A program made the position numbers and the translations under genes. The notes beneath the pieces are model-generated. The model did not search any database and was not told the origin of the DNA. It worked only from the letters and a program-made list of their open reading frames with translations. Source: Cafeteria roenbergensis (Eukaryota > Sar > Bigyra > Bicosoecida > Cafeteriaceae). Taken from it: 64,000 nt of DNA. Of this stretch, positions 31,401 through 42,563 are shown piece after piece. Numbering within the stretch: position 1 is the stretch's first letter; every line of letters begins with the position of its first letter. Location: NCBI GenBank assembly GCA_008330645.1, contig VLTN01000082.1, positions 1 through 64,000 of the forward strand. The letters are read 5' to 3'.

Positions 31401-34400
31401 CGCCCCCGAGCCCCACCGCCACGAACCGGCCGTCGGGCGAGTAGGCCACCGCGCGGGCCACGCCCTCGAGCGCGGCGACGGCGGCTTGGCCGGGGCCGGC
31501 GGCGTCCCACACCCGCAGCGTGCCGTCGTCGCCCACCGTGCAGTACTCCGCCCGCTCCGGGTGCGCCGCCAGGCCCCACACCTCGTGCCGGCCGTGGCCC
31601 TGCACCAGCGGGCCCCCGCCAGCGTCCTCGTGCGCGTTGCGGCCGTCAGCGGCCACCACCTCGAAGAGCTCGCAGCCGCGCGTCCCCACGAGGATGCGGC
31701 CCCGGGCGGGGTCCCAGTCCACCGACCGAACTGCCGCCACCAGGCTCCCGTGGTCGGCCATCCGGATCTCTGAGAGGGGCTCCAGGTTCGCAGACCACAG
31801 GCGCACGAAGCCGTCCCGGCCGCCGGTGACGACGCCGCCGGCGGGCAGGCCCGCGCCGCCCTCGCTGGCCGGGGCGATGGCGTACACGGCGCCATCGTGC
31901 GCCTTGACCGCCCGTGCAAGCCGCCCAGACCCAGACTCGAACACGAACATGTGTCCGTCGTGGCTGCCGACCAGGCACTCCCAGGCAGCCTCGGCCTTCG
32001 CGGCACCAGCGTGGCGCGGGGCACCGCCTTGCGCAGCGGCGGCCGCGCCAGCGCCGGCTTGGTCGTCGTCGTCGTCGCCCTCGTCGTCGCCCTCGTCGTC
32101 GCCTTCGTCGTCGCTGCGCCTGCCGTCCGTACGCGCGCGCCCCCTCGCTGCGTCGCCCTCCGCGCCAGCGCTGCGCGCCCCGCCGACCGCCGGCCTGAAA
32201 GCAGCGCAGTAGAAGGGCTGGCGCCTGCCCACGCGGCCCAGGGCGCCCCTCCTGGTCCTGCAGCTGCGGCCGTCGTGCCGGTGAAAGAGAACGTAACCGT
32301 CCCCCACCTGCGCGACGGTGGCCCCGCCGGAGCTGACGGCCAGGCCCAGACAGGCGCCCTTGCCGCCCGGCGCCGAGAGCACGGCCGCGCCCGAAGCCCA
32401 GTCGAAGAGGCGCATGGTGTGGTCATCGTCCTCGCCAGAGGTCGCCAGCAGGGCGCCGTCGCCGCCCGCAAAGGCAACGTGGCCCACGCCAAGGTCGTGC
32501 CCCGGGTCGATGCGCGCCACCAGCTGCGCCGAGGCCACGTCCCACACAGCCACGTCGGCGCGCCGGCCCACCTGGCAGGTGGCCACGAGACGGCCCGACG
32601 GGTGCACCGCCAGGCCGCTCACGTGGCCCGTGTGGTGCCGCAGGAATGACTGGGAGCGCTTCTGCGGCGACAACACCACCCCCAGCGAGGCGGCCGGGTA
32701 GGCGATCTGACCCCCCTGCACGTACCTGGCAGAGCCGCGTGTGTGGCGGCCGCTGTAGCCGTGCACCCACTCCAGCTCCGCCGTGGTGTCTGGCAGCGGA
32801 AGGCATTCCCCGGCCGGCGGCGGCACCGTGGGCTCCACCGACAGCGCGCGCCACCGCGTGGCCGCGTCGGGCGGCTCCGCCACGTGCGCTCCGTCCGCGC
32901 CCGCCTCCCCGCCCGCCGCGGCGGCGCCAGAGTGCGCATGCCCCCCCCGCCCGCCGGCCCCGGGGGGCGCGTCGTCCTCCGTGGGCGGTCCCGGCAGCCG
33001 CGTCCGGCGGAGCGCCACCAGCGCGGCCCGCTCCTCAGCGTCCAGCGTGGAGCTGGCCTCCTGCGCGAGCGTGCGGGCGCCGGCGTCAGCGCTGGCCAGG
33101 TCCTCCTCGTCCTCGCTGTCTGGCTCGACGGCCAGCGTCTCCTCTGCAGCCTGCTCGGCGGCTAGGCTGGCAGCCTCGACCGAGCGCGGGGCTGGCCCGT
33201 GCCGCTCGCCAGCCCCGCGACCCGCGCCGGCGCCCGCCTCGCCGGCGCGCTGGCGGCCTGCTGGCGGCTCTGCCGGCCCCGTCCAGCCCGACACCGACCA
33301 CTGGAGAACGCTTCGGTCCGCGGCCCCCACCGTGACCAGGCCGGCGTCGTTGGCCAGCCAGGCGATGGCTGCCACGGGGGAGCCGTGCCCGGCCAGCGGC
33401 ACCGCCGGGTATGCCGGCGACAGGGTCGGAAAGCGCCGGAGCGCGAGCCGGCCGCTGGTGTCGCTCGTCGCCACCACCTCGCCCCCGCCCGCGCGCGCCA
33501 CTGTGAGCACGGCCGAATCCAGAGACACCTCGGGCCACAGGCCCTGGGCGTGCCATCCCACGGGGCAGGTCCAGGTGGACCAGACGACGTCCTTCATGGC
33601 CGCCACGGCCGCCTGGCGCCTCCCGTCGTCGCAGTGGAAGAACAGGTGCTGCAGGTCCGAGTCGCAGCTCTGCAGCATGTCCCCGCCTTCGCTAAAGTCC
33701 AGGGCGGTCACCGGCGCGCCGTGGGCGGTGCAGACGCAGCGCAGGCTGAAGTCCGCCCCCTCGTAAAGGTAGATGTTGCTGTCCGCGCTGCCCAGGGCGA
33801 GCGTCCTGCCGTCGGGCGCAAACGCCAGAGCCGTCACGGGGCCGCGCGCGTCGCGGGCGCTGTGCACAAGCGACAGGTCCTCGCTGCGGACGACAATGAA
33901 GCCGCCGGCCTTGTCGGGGAGGCGGGCCCTCACGGCGGAACGCTCCGCCGCCGCGCCGAGCCCCACCGCGAGGAAGTCTCCCTCGGGCGAATAGGCGACG
34001 GCCCTGGCGGGGCAGCCTAGGCGGGCAAGGCGGGCGAGGCGCCGCTTGGCGGCGTCCCACACCCGCAGCGTGCCGTCGTCGCCCACCGTGCAGTACTCCG
34101 CCCGCTCCGGGTGCGCCGCCAGGCCCCACACCTCGTGCCGGCCGTGGCCCTGCACCAGCGGCCCGCCGCCGGAGTCCTCGTGCGCGTTGCGGCCGTCAGC
34201 GGCCACCACCTCGAAGAGTTCGCAGCCGCGCGTCCCCACGAGGATGCGGCCCCGGGCGGGGTCCCAGTCCACAGCGCACACCGCAGCGTCGAAGGGCCCC
34301 AGCGCGCTGACGTCTGCCGTGCTCTCGCACTCCAACCTCCCCGACCACACGCGGACTCTGCCGTCCGCAGAGCCGGTGGCAAGGCCCCGCCCCGCGCCCG

Positions 34401-36995
34401 ACAGCGCCAGCACGGGGCCCTCGTGCGCGCGCACGGCTCGCACGCAGCACCGGCCCCGCCAGAGGAACACGTGGCCGGACATGGTCCCGGTGGCGAGCAT
34501 GGCGCCCTCGCCCGTGCCGCGGGGGCCGTCCCCGCCAAAGGCGGCCACGCACAGCAGCGTCTGCACGGACACCCCGGGCGCGGCGCCGAAGAGACCAACG
34601 GACTTGCGTCGGCTTGCGACGTCCCACAGGGCGAGGTGGTCGCGACCCACCGTGACGAGCGTGTGCTCGTCGCGCCAGCAGCAGCCCAGCGTCTCCCGGG
34701 CAGTGCTCTGATCGGCCAGCGCCACGACGCCCGCTGCAGCGGGCGCGGCCACCGCCGCGGCCGAGGAAGTGTCAGCGGCGGACGCGCGGTGGCACCCGGC
34801 GGCCCAGTCAAAGACCACCACGCGCCGCGTCGGGTCGGCCCCCACGGTGGCCAGCATTCGGCCGGAGGGTGAGAAGGCGCAGTGCGTCACCGCCGCGCTG
34901 TGGAGCCCGTGCAGTACCCGGACCACTTCCGCGGTGGAGCCGGAGCCCGCTGCAGCCCGCGCCGGGCGCCAGACCACCACGCGGGGCACGGGGCCACGCT
35001 CGCCCGTGGCCACCACCTCCCCCGCAGGGTGCACTGCCAGGGACACTACCTGGCCGGTGTGCTCCCTGCAAAAGAGCGTGGCCGAGCTGCCGCCGTCCGA
35101 GGGAGCGGCGCCTGCCGGCGCCGCCTTGGGCAGACCCGCGCGTCGGCGCCCCGCCGCCGACCGGCCTTGCGGCCCTGGCCTGGGAGGCAGCGACGTCGCC
35201 AGAGCCGCCGAGGCGAAGACCACCCGGCCGCCCGGGCCGTACGCTGCCAGAGAGCGGGCCGCGCCCCCGCTGAAGCAGTTGGTCCACTCCAGCCGCGCCT
35301 CCACGTCCGGGAGAGCCGTTGAGGGGGGCGGGGGGGAGGAGGGGACGAGGTGCCGGGCCTGCTCGAGCCAGGCCATGCCCGCCAGGTGCTCCGCCGCCGG
35401 CCCCATGTGCGCCTCGGCTCGCGAGCGCTCCCGGTAGGCGCGCACGGCCGCGTCCTCTGGGCGGAGTGCTGCCCTGACCGCCAGGCTGGCGCCGGGCCGT
35501 TCGGCAGCCTGAGTGTCGAGCTCCGCCGCAAGCCAGGGGTCGTCCTCAGGATGCAGCGAAACGGCCGCCGCACCGGGGGAGGAGTCCACCGAGGCTCGCG
35601 TGGGGGCCTCCGGGCTGGCGTCTCGGAAGTACGCCACCCACGAGCGCACCTCGGGGCTGCTGGCGCAGAAGCGGCGCAGCTCTCCCCGGGAGAGCCTGGT
35701 GGAGGGGTCCCTGTCTGACCGAGCAAATGCCTGCGATTGGGCCAGGGGCGCGGTGGCAGCGGCGGACGCGGTGGCAGCGGCGGGCGCGGTGGCAGCGTTG
35801 GAGGGGGGGCGAGGCCCGTGGTGGTGCGCGCTTCGGCGTTGCAAGGCCGCGCGCCTGCGCGCTCAGCCCGGACAACGCCAGCCCGGCGACTGCGCGCGGA
35901 GTCGCTGGCTGCAGAGCGCCCGCACTCACCAACCGCGACATGGCGTCCAGGGCTGATTCGAGCGGGGGCTCCTCCCCGGCCAGCTTGGCCACGCCGGAGA
36001 GCGCCCCCTTGAGTGCGAGGGTCACTTCGTCAACGGTGAGGGCGCCGCTCTCGTCCAGATCGTACAGGCGCACGATGTCTGCGCGTGGCCGGTGGAGTGG
36101 CGGACGGTTGGCCGGGGACCCGGGAGCGAGGGTGGGGTGGCAGGGCGGCGGAGCGAGGGCTGGCGTGGGGCGATGGCCGCAGCTAGGCGCCAGGATGGCC
36201 AGCGGTCGCCGCGGCGTCACGGGCAGCAGGCGAGCGTGCGAGCCGGGCGAGGGCGGGTAGTGGTGCCCGACTCACAGTCCACTTTCTCGTCGTCGTCCAG
36301 CGCCGAGGCCAGGGCCAGGCCGGCCAGCATCTCAAGGGCGTCGATTAGCCCGTTCTGCGCAGGCTCAGCGCAGTGGTACACCGTCAGGTCAAAGGGCGTG
36401 GCGGATTGTGAGGCTGTCCACGCGCGCGCCTCCACTCGTTGGCTTGCGCTGCGTTCGAAGCAGCGACGACGCGCCCCCCGCCGTGCCGCACCCGCACGCC
36501 GGTGCACGTTTCACAGCTGCTCAGCTGCGGTCGGGGCACTGGCCTCCTGGGTGGGGCAGCCCGCCTTTCGGCCCGCTGCAACGGCACGGGAATCTGGCCT
36601 GCGCCCGATGCCGCGCCTGCCTGTCCCGGTCGGCCGAATCGGAAAGCCAGAATGCGACACGCGCATTTCCACACGCGCCCAATTCGCATCTGGGCCGGGG
36701 GGCTTCGGGGGGGGAAGGGGGCGCGTGGGCTGCGGCGGTGGCGAGGCAGTCGCAAGGCGAGCAGGGAGCGGCTCACGGCGTCGGTGTCAAGAGCCCGAAA
36801 GAGCGCGTCCACGTCCGCACCACTGAAAGGGCGGTTCGCAGAGGCACATATGCGCCGAAGTTCACCGGGGCGCAGGCCGAAGCCCTCGGCAACCTCGTTG
36901 AACGAGCGCCAAAGCTGCTCCAAGTCGCCCGCAGCCAGGCTGACAAACGGCTCCGCAGCGCCGTCAAACTGCGCCTTTCCGACGCGCTGGCCCAT
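28480..36995 (-). CDS. Giant EF-hand / EML-type (EMAP-like) WD-repeat protein
   Basis: Four exons, 36995-36777, 36354-36276, 36078-35930 and 35730-28480, join in phase to about 2565 residues starting MGQRVGK (possible myristoylation). The first three junctions rebuild EF-hand loops: DTDANGLIDALE spans intron 1, DLDESGALTVDE is in exon 3, and a degenerate DRDPSTRLSRGE opens exon 4. Three EMAP units follow, each opened by a HELP-type motif (LEWTNCFSGG, LEWVHGYSGR, LEWVHGFRGH) and each with two WD beta-propellers. Three units is the organisation of animal EML5/EML6. EML proteins bind tubulin and microtubules; the calcium-binding head is not part of animal EML5/6 and suggests calcium-controlled microtubule or flagellar attachment. 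Acidic (DDEGDDEG) and Gly/Ser linkers separate blades. Units 1 and 2 share a nearly identical DNA tract. Confidence 0.88.
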
Positions 36996-37369
36996 TGCAG
37001 GCGTGAGGCAGCTGGCTTGCAGCGAGCCCAAACGCAGTCGGAAGCGGAGTCTGCGCGCTGCTGTGCGGCGCCACGAGCGAGGCGGCCGTCGCCGAGGCTG
37101 GCCAACAGTTGCGCTCGAGTGGTTTCCCAGCCCACGCCAGCTCTGCCCGCCGGAACCACAGAGCGGCCAGGGGGGGTTGGGAAGGTGCCCTCGGCAGCAG
37201 CTGGCGGTGGCTCGCGACTGCCGCGGCGTTGACGTGCCGCGAGTGAATGCGTGCGTGCGTGCGTGCGAGGGCGCGGCGTGCGCTCGAGCGGCGAGGGCTG
37301 TAGCTGGTCCAGACGCGGGGCGCCGAAGGCGGGCGGGTCCTCGGGACTTGGCTTCGCAGGCGGGGCTCC
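36996..37369. other. 5' region of the EF-hand/EML gene
   Basis: 374 bp between the end of the GT31-like gene and the EML start, both on the minus strand. It contains GCGTGCGTGCGTGCG near 37252. No gene seen. Confidence 0.45.
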
Positions 37370-39835
37370 TCACACAAAGACTACGCCGTCGGCCGAGCAC
37401 ATATCGTGCTGCGCGCCGTCGGAGCAGAAGGTAGCGAAATCGCCGCAAACCACATCCACCGCCTCGCGGACCTCCGAGAGGCGGCCGCGGTAGAGCGCGG
37501 CGTTCACGGCGCAGGGCCGGAAGAGCGGCGGGTACGGGTTTTGCACGGCGGCGGGGGTGGAGGGCACGGTCGGGGCGCGGGGGCAGTCGGGCAGGCCGAC
37601 TCCCAGGTGCGCTGGCCGGAGCGGGTACTGAGAGAGACAGCTGGCCCGAGAGACGGGCACGCCAAAGTCGGCCAGGAGCATGCCCCAGACAACGTCCTCC
37701 CTGGGCTCGGAGCCAGCCTCCAGCCCGGTGAGGGCGTCCCAGCGGGATGCCAGCGCCTCCGCGGCGGGCCGCGACAGCACCCACCCGACGCCCCCGGAGG
37801 GGTACACCTGCACCGGGAGCGAGGGGTGGTGGAACGGGAAGGGGCGCTGCAGCGGGGGCGAGGGCTGGGAGGAGCCCTGCCGGGCGAAGTAGACGGGGTC
37901 TGCCAGCGCGAGGGGCTGCGACGCGTCGTGCAGCGCCAGCGCCCTGAGCAGGTTGTCAACGGACACGAAGGCGTCGTCCGTGGTGCGGAACAGCCAGGCG
38001 GCGCGCGGCCCCGTCAGCAGCGCGTCAAAGGCGCAGCGCGACGGCCAGCGATCGACGCCGGCCTTGTGGCTGCCTGGGCCGTCCTCCGGCTGCGGCTGCG
38101 GCCCGCTGTCCCGCCGGCCGGGGCACACCACCACGTCGGGGAAGCCGTCGGCCGGCTGGTCCAGCACCATGGCGACGCGGATGCCCACCGCGCGCGCCCG
38201 CCTGGCCCACGCCGCCTCAACGTCCCGCGCCCGCTCGATGGACGCCACGGAGGAGATGACCGCGATGGCCACCGATCGCGGGTCCAGCCCCAGCCTGCCT
38301 GCGGCGGCAACGGCGTCGCACGCCGCCGCCGGGTCGCCGGGAAGGGCTGCCGCGTCGGCTGCCGGCGCCTCGGCGGCCGCCTCCCCCGCCGCGCGCACCG
38401 CGCCCTGCACGGAGGCGGTGAGCCCCGGCAGCGGCACGCCCCGCGGCACCTCCCGCAGCAGCGGGCAGGCGTCCAGGGTGAGGCGCGTGCCGGCCCCGGC
38501 CGACTGCGAGCAGCGGAGCAGGTCCCGGCCGTGCTCGCTGGCCCGCAGCACGACCGCGACCGCGCTGGCTCTGGGCAGCAGCGCCCAGGCGGAGGGGTGA
38601 AACCGCCGGAGCGCGGCCGCTGCGGCGCGGACCGTGCCCAGGAGCGACACCTGCGCGCCCACCCAGCTGACGTCATCCAGCGGAACCTGCACGTCGCCGC
38701 ACAGCAGCGCGCTGCGCGGGATGGCGGTCGCGGCGGAGGAGGCGAGCTGCACGGCCTCGACCGCTCGGGTCAGCTGGGCGCGGGCCTCTGCGGCGGCGCA
38801 GCGCGCGTGCACGTGGCCGGGCAGCACCGGCACGGTGTGGTGCTCGCTGTGGACGGCGCGCCAGCGCAGCGACCACACGAAGCGGCGGAGGAGCAGAGCG
38901 GACGGCTGCCCCAGCGAGGCTCGGCGCAGCGCGGCGCCAAGCGCGGCCGCGTCCACGAACTCGTCCCCCGCCAGCACCGCCACAGCGTCGCCCTCTTGCG
39001 GCAGAAACGTCGTCCGCAGCACCTCCAGCGCCCCGTCCAGGTGCGCCTCGCGGCAGGCCGCCTCCGCCGGCCCGCAGTCCGTCAGGCTCACCCTGCCCAG
39101 CACGGCGCCGATGGCCTTGAGGTCTGCGCGGTCCGCAGCCGTGGTCCCGGACCCGCGCTCCTCGCCGTAGCCCTCGGCGTCCACCACGACCACCCCGTCC
39201 GCCACCGCAGCGGCAATTCGCGCTACCTCCTTGGCGCTCGCTGCCGGGCCCGACACGGCCACCGCCACCAGCATGAGCGGCACGCCGTCCTGCCGCTGGG
39301 CGTGGGACTGCATCCACGCCCGCTTGCCCACAGTGGCCCCCGTGCGGGCCGTGCCGTTGCGGCCCGACCCTGCCCGCGCCGCCCCCGCTTGCGGGAGAGG
39401 CATCCCGGCACCGCTGTAGCGGGGGTCTCCCGGGGGGGCTGGGGCGTCTGGCTGGGCCGAGGGCAACCCGCGCAGCGAACCGCCTCGCGTCCAGGCGCGG
39501 AGCAACAAAACGCCAGTCGCGCAAAAGAGCAGCCCCAAAGCCACGAGCAGCAGCAGCGCCAGGCGGTGCGACCCGCACAACACGCCCGTGGCTGTTTGGA
39601 TCCGGGCCGCGTGGCTGGGCCTCGGCGCCGCGTCGTGGACGGGGAGCGGCGTTGTGGGACGGCTCCCCCGACTCGACGCGGTCACCTCCGGAACCTCGCC
39701 GATGGAAGGCACCCGCCTTGAGAGCCCCCGGCCGGACGACTCCCGGAACGGCTCGGCACGGCCCATCGCGCCGAGGCCGACCGTCTCAGGCCCAGCCGCG
39801 CGGAGCTCGCGCATGCCGGAGCCCGCCTGCGACAT
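37370..39835 (-). CDS. GT31-like (galactosyltransferase/Fringe-type) glycosyltransferase, type II membrane protein
   Basis: 821 residues from the ATG at 39835. One membrane anchor spans about residues 91-113 (LALLLLVALGLLFCATGVLLL) behind an 80-residue cytosolic tail. The C-terminal third carries GT31/Fringe signatures: a DxD-like WLFRTTDDAFV, the YPSGGVGWVLSR loop and the acidic EDVVWGMLLADFGV motif (all within about residues 615-770). The middle 400 residues are Ala-rich, with a possible second GT-A-like domain (AVLAGDEFVDAAAL) that I cannot assign. The likely role is transfer of a hexose or HexNAc to glycoproteins in the Golgi. It is divergent from the mRNA export adaptor gene. Confidence 0.8.
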   Translation of the reverse strand: MSQAGSGMRELRAAGPETVGLGAMGRAEPFRESSGRGLSRRVPSIGEVPEVTASSRGSRPTTPLPVHDAAPRPSHAARIQTATGVLCGSHRLALLLLVALGLLFCATGVLLLRAWTRGGSLRGLPSAQPDAPAPPGDPRYSGAGMPLPQAGAARAGSGRNGTARTGATVGKRAWMQSHAQRQDGVPLMLVAVAVSGPAASAKEVARIAAAVADGVVVVDAEGYGEERGSGTTAADRADLKAIGAVLGRVSLTDCGPAEAACREAHLDGALEVLRTTFLPQEGDAVAVLAGDEFVDAAALGAALRRASLGQPSALLLRRFVWSLRWRAVHSEHHTVPVLPGHVHARCAAAEARAQLTRAVEAVQLASSAATAIPRSALLCGDVQVPLDDVSWVGAQVSLLGTVRAAAAALRRFHPSAWALLPRASAVAVVLRASEHGRDLLRCSQSAGAGTRLTLDACPLLREVPRGVPLPGLTASVQGAVRAAGEAAAEAPAADAAALPGDPAAACDAVAAAGRLGLDPRSVAIAVISSVASIERARDVEAAWARRARAVGIRVAMVLDQPADGFPDVVVCPGRRDSGPQPQPEDGPGSHKAGVDRWPSRCAFDALLTGPRAAWLFRTTDDAFVSVDNLLRALALHDASQPLALADPVYFARQGSSQPSPPLQRPFPFHHPSLPVQVYPSGGVGWVLSRPAAEALASRWDALTGLEAGSEPREDVVWGMLLADFGVPVSRASCLSQYPLRPAHLGVGLPDCPRAPTVPSTPAAVQNPYPPLFRPCAVNAALYRGRLSEVREAVDVVCGDFATFCSDGAQHDMCSADGVVFV

Positions 39836-40365
39836 TGGACCGAGCGCCAGCTCCGCCCCAGGGAGGCCGCCCGCCGCAGAAGAAGAGGCGCTTACGCAGG
39901 CAGCCAGGCAGCCAGGCAGCAGTCGGCGGGCCGGGCCTTGCGCCGCGATCGCGCGGCGTTCTTGCCGAGGCTCTGTGGTGACGCCAGGACTGGCCTGCCA
40001 CCCACCAATCTCTGGAGCGCAGCAGAGCGACCGCAAAGGGCTCCCGCAATTATGTGATGGGGCCAGAGTTTTGCAGGGCGCGCGCAGCGCCGCCGACGCC
40101 GTGGCGCGCCCCCACAGGTGAAGAGGGCATGCGACCCTCACCCCGGTGTTCCCGGATGCAGCGCTGGCACGCCGCCGGCCACGGCCGCTCTCGAACGGGC
40201 GGCGGCGCTGTTGCCCATGACACTCAGGCAGAGCCAAGCGCTGAGATCGTCGCCCGTCGACAAACAAGGATCAGAGTCCGGCTGGCAGGCGGCCTCGCGC
40301 AGCAGCCCGGCCGCGCAGCACAGCCTCACCACCCGCTCTCGTCCGGGCCTCGCCGCCTCTCAGCA
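39836..40365. promoter_or_regulatory. Divergent promoter region, GT31-like / CHTOP-like
   Basis: 530 bp between two divergent ATGs. Frames read through part of it on both strands without conserved content. AATTATGTGATG near 40049 is the only AT-rich spot. Confidence 0.4.
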
Positions 40366-40911
40366 ATGCAGGGCCGCCGCGTCGAGATCCGCCAGGTGGA
40401 GCCCATCAGGGCCGACGCCAAGCTCACCCTGTCCCAGCGCTTCACCGTCATCCAGCGCGTGGCAGCACGCCGGGCGACCGCCAGGCCCGCCGCGGCGGTT
40501 GTTGCGCGCCCCGCGGAGCGTGCCCGCGTGCAGGTGCGCTCGCCCGCCGGGCGCTCGCCAGCGTCGGCTGCCAAGACTGTTGGCCGTCGCGCCGGCGGCG
40601 GCGCGGCCGCCTCGGAGCGCGCAGTGAAGGACCGCGCCAAGGCCAAGCGCGAGCAGGACGACGCCAAGGCGCGCGCCTCGAAGCGCACGGAGGCGCGAGG
40701 CAAGGCCGCCAAGAAGGGCGCTCCGGAGAGCGGCAAGGGTGCCGCTGCAGGCAAGCCGGCCAAGAAGGCTGCGCCCAAGCCCCAGGACGTGGAGAAGGAC
40801 TTCGACGCGTATCTCAAGTCTGCCGGGCGTGGGGACAAGGCCGCCGAGCTGGAGATGGATGCTGCGCTTGCGGCGTACAAGGCAACCGCCGCCGCAGCCG
40901 GCTCGGACTGA
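40366..40911 (+). CDS. CHTOP/Aly-like mRNA export adaptor
   Basis: 181 residues from the ATG at 40366 in a single exon; the frame is open upstream but carries no similarity. Near the N-terminus, AKLTLSQRFTVIQ resembles the UAP56-binding helix of animal CHTOP (KMSLNERFTNML, recalled). The centre is a basic Lys/Arg/Ala-rich linker without an RRM. The C-terminus has two FoP-type helices, DVEKDFDAYLKS and LEMDAALAAYKA, like the LDxxLDAYMA duplication of CHTOP and Aly/REF. Known role of that family: linking the helicase UAP56 and NXF1 during TREX-dependent mRNA export. Inferred: a nuclear RNA export adaptor with arginine methylation replaced by a lysine-rich linker. Confidence 0.7.
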   Translation: MQGRRVEIRQVEPIRADAKLTLSQRFTVIQRVAARRATARPAAAVVARPAERARVQVRSPAGRSPASAAKTVGRRAGGGAAASERAVKDRAKAKREQDDAKARASKRTEARGKAAKKGAPESGKGAAAGKPAKKAAPKPQDVEKDFDAYLKSAGRGDKAAELEMDAALAAYKATAAAAGSD

Positions 40912-41729
40912 GCTTTCCGGTCGTTCTCATCTCCCCCCTCCCCCCTCCACTCGCCCCTGTCGCTGCCCCCGCCCCCTTCCGCCCTCTCCCCCACCTCCTT
41001 CATGACCCCGGCAGCGCCTGGGGCGGCGTGCCAGTGTTTGCGCTCGTCTGCGTGGGCTTCGCTGCAGGGCTGCGTGCAATGCGATGTTCGGTGCCAGCGC
41101 GCTCAGACTGCGCGGGCTTCGCTGCAGGACCGCGCCACCCGCCCGCGCACACAAGGTCATGCTTGTGAGGGAAGGGCCAGTGCGGCAGCTGCGCGCGTGA
41201 GCCTGATTAAGCCCGCTCGGCGCGTGACGTTGCGCCGCTGATCGTAACCGGGCCTGGCGGCGTCTGCGGCGGCGTGGCATGCTGCTTGGCGCTCAGGGCA
41301 CTGGGCAGCGATTCGCGGGCTCCTGGAGCACCGCGACCGTGCCCCGGTGCCCCGCGGTGACAGCCACAGCGCGGAGTGAGTGAGAGACGGACACGCACAC
41401 AGTCGCAGACGGAGCGAGCGACCGACGACCGCGTCTGCGCGCTTGCGTGTGTGGAGGGAGTGGATCAGCTATGCGGGGGAGAGGCGTGGAGGTCCGGGCG
41501 AGGGCGGGAAGAGCCGCGATTGAGGAAGAGGGTGAGCGCCCGAGCACCGGCGGCGGCGGCACCAACGGCCGCTCGCAGCGCCTGGGCACTCACACACACA
41601 CACACACACAAACAGTGGGCGCGACACGGGGAGCCAGGGAGGCAACGGACGAGGGGGGAGAGGGCAGATGCGACGGGGCGCCGCGCGTTGGGAGTCGGCG
41701 CGGGGCGGCCAGTGCGGGCTGGGCGGCCC
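40912..41729. other. Convergent 3' gap with CA microsatellite
   Basis: 818 bp between two gene ends, with a (CA)n tract of about ten units at 41591-41610 and a C/T-rich stretch just after the CHTOP-like stop. No gene or RNA recognised. Confidence 0.5.
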
Positions 41730-42563
41730 TCAGGCAGCGTCCTCCTCAGTGGGCTCCTCGGCCTCCCCCGCCTTGGCCTCGTCGCTCCATTCGTCGTCGG
41801 TGTCCTTCCCGTCCAGGCGCTTGCCGTCAGGGCCGCGGCCGGCCTGCGCCAGCGCCTCGGCGGTGCCGGGGGCCGGCTTGGCCATGAGGAGCTCGGTGGA
41901 GGAGCGGAGAACGCGCGCGCCGTCGAAGCCGATGGAAGGCATCCTGACGCCCGGGGCGCGGCGGTTGTCGATGAGGTGACCGACCTTGAACTGGGCCTGC
42001 ATGAACTTGCCGAGCGGCGCAAGCACGGTGGACTCAAGCTCCTCGATCTCCTCTGCCGGCATGGCGGCGGGCAGGTCGTCCTCGTCGCCGTCGGCCATGG
42101 CCGCGGCCACCTCGTCGGCATCGTTGTCCTTCGAGTCGGACTTCTTGGACTCGCCCGCAGTGGCGTCGCCGCGCTGCCAGAGAATGCGCTCCCCGACAGA
42201 CCGCTTGATGGGGCGCTGGCGCTCCGACCGCGTCGTGGTTCCCAGGCGCTTCGCCGCGCCCTCCTCGATCCACTTGTCGCGGGCCTGCTCGGCGTCAAAG
42301 CCGCGCAGGTTGTAGTCCTGCAGGCGGGCCTCTGACCAGTCGACGATTGCGTCGCCCTTGAGCCCCGCCTTGGCGCGCCGCGTGCTCGCGCGAGGGGTCG
42401 CGGGCTGCCTGGCCGTGCGAGCGCCGAACACGTCCAGCCGGGCCTGCCGCACGGCGTCGCGCATCTCGAAGGACGAGTCCACCATGACCGTGCGCACGCC
42501 CACTCGGCCCTCGGCCGCCGCTGCCCTGCTGAGCGCCTTGCTGAGCGCGCCTGCGCGCAGCAT
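41730..42563 (-). CDS. Probable mitochondrial protein of unknown function
   Basis: 277 residues from the ATG at 42563. The first 25 residues (MLRAGALSKALSRAAAAEGR) form a positively charged amphipathic presequence without acids until Glu17, typical of mitochondrial import. The mature part is mixed: VDWSEARLQDYNLRGFDAE, a linker of acid and lysine (SKKSDSKDNDADE), and a conserved-looking block LGKFMQAQFKVGHLIDNRR, then an acidic tail. I do not recognise the family. Its shared promoter with a cytochrome oxidase subunit gene supports a respiratory or mitoribosomal role, but that is inference. Confidence 0.65.
   Translation of the reverse strand: MLRAGALSKALSRAAAAEGRVGVRTVMVDSSFEMRDAVRQARLDVFGARTARQPATPRASTRRAKAGLKGDAIVDWSEARLQDYNLRGFDAEQARDKWIEEGAAKRLGTTTRSERQRPIKRSVGERILWQRGDATAGESKKSDSKDNDADEVAAAMADGDEDDLPAAMPAEEIEELESTVLAPLGKFMQAQFKVGHLIDNRRAPGVRMPSIGFDGARVLRSSTELLMAKPAPGTAEALAQAGRGPDGKRLDGKDTDDEWSDEAKAGEAEEPTEEDAA

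Noticed and set aside
37406-39721. 771-codon plus-strand frame antisense to the GT31-like gene
   Set aside because: Arg/His/Gly-rich shadow with no motif; the minus strand carries clear GT31 signatures.
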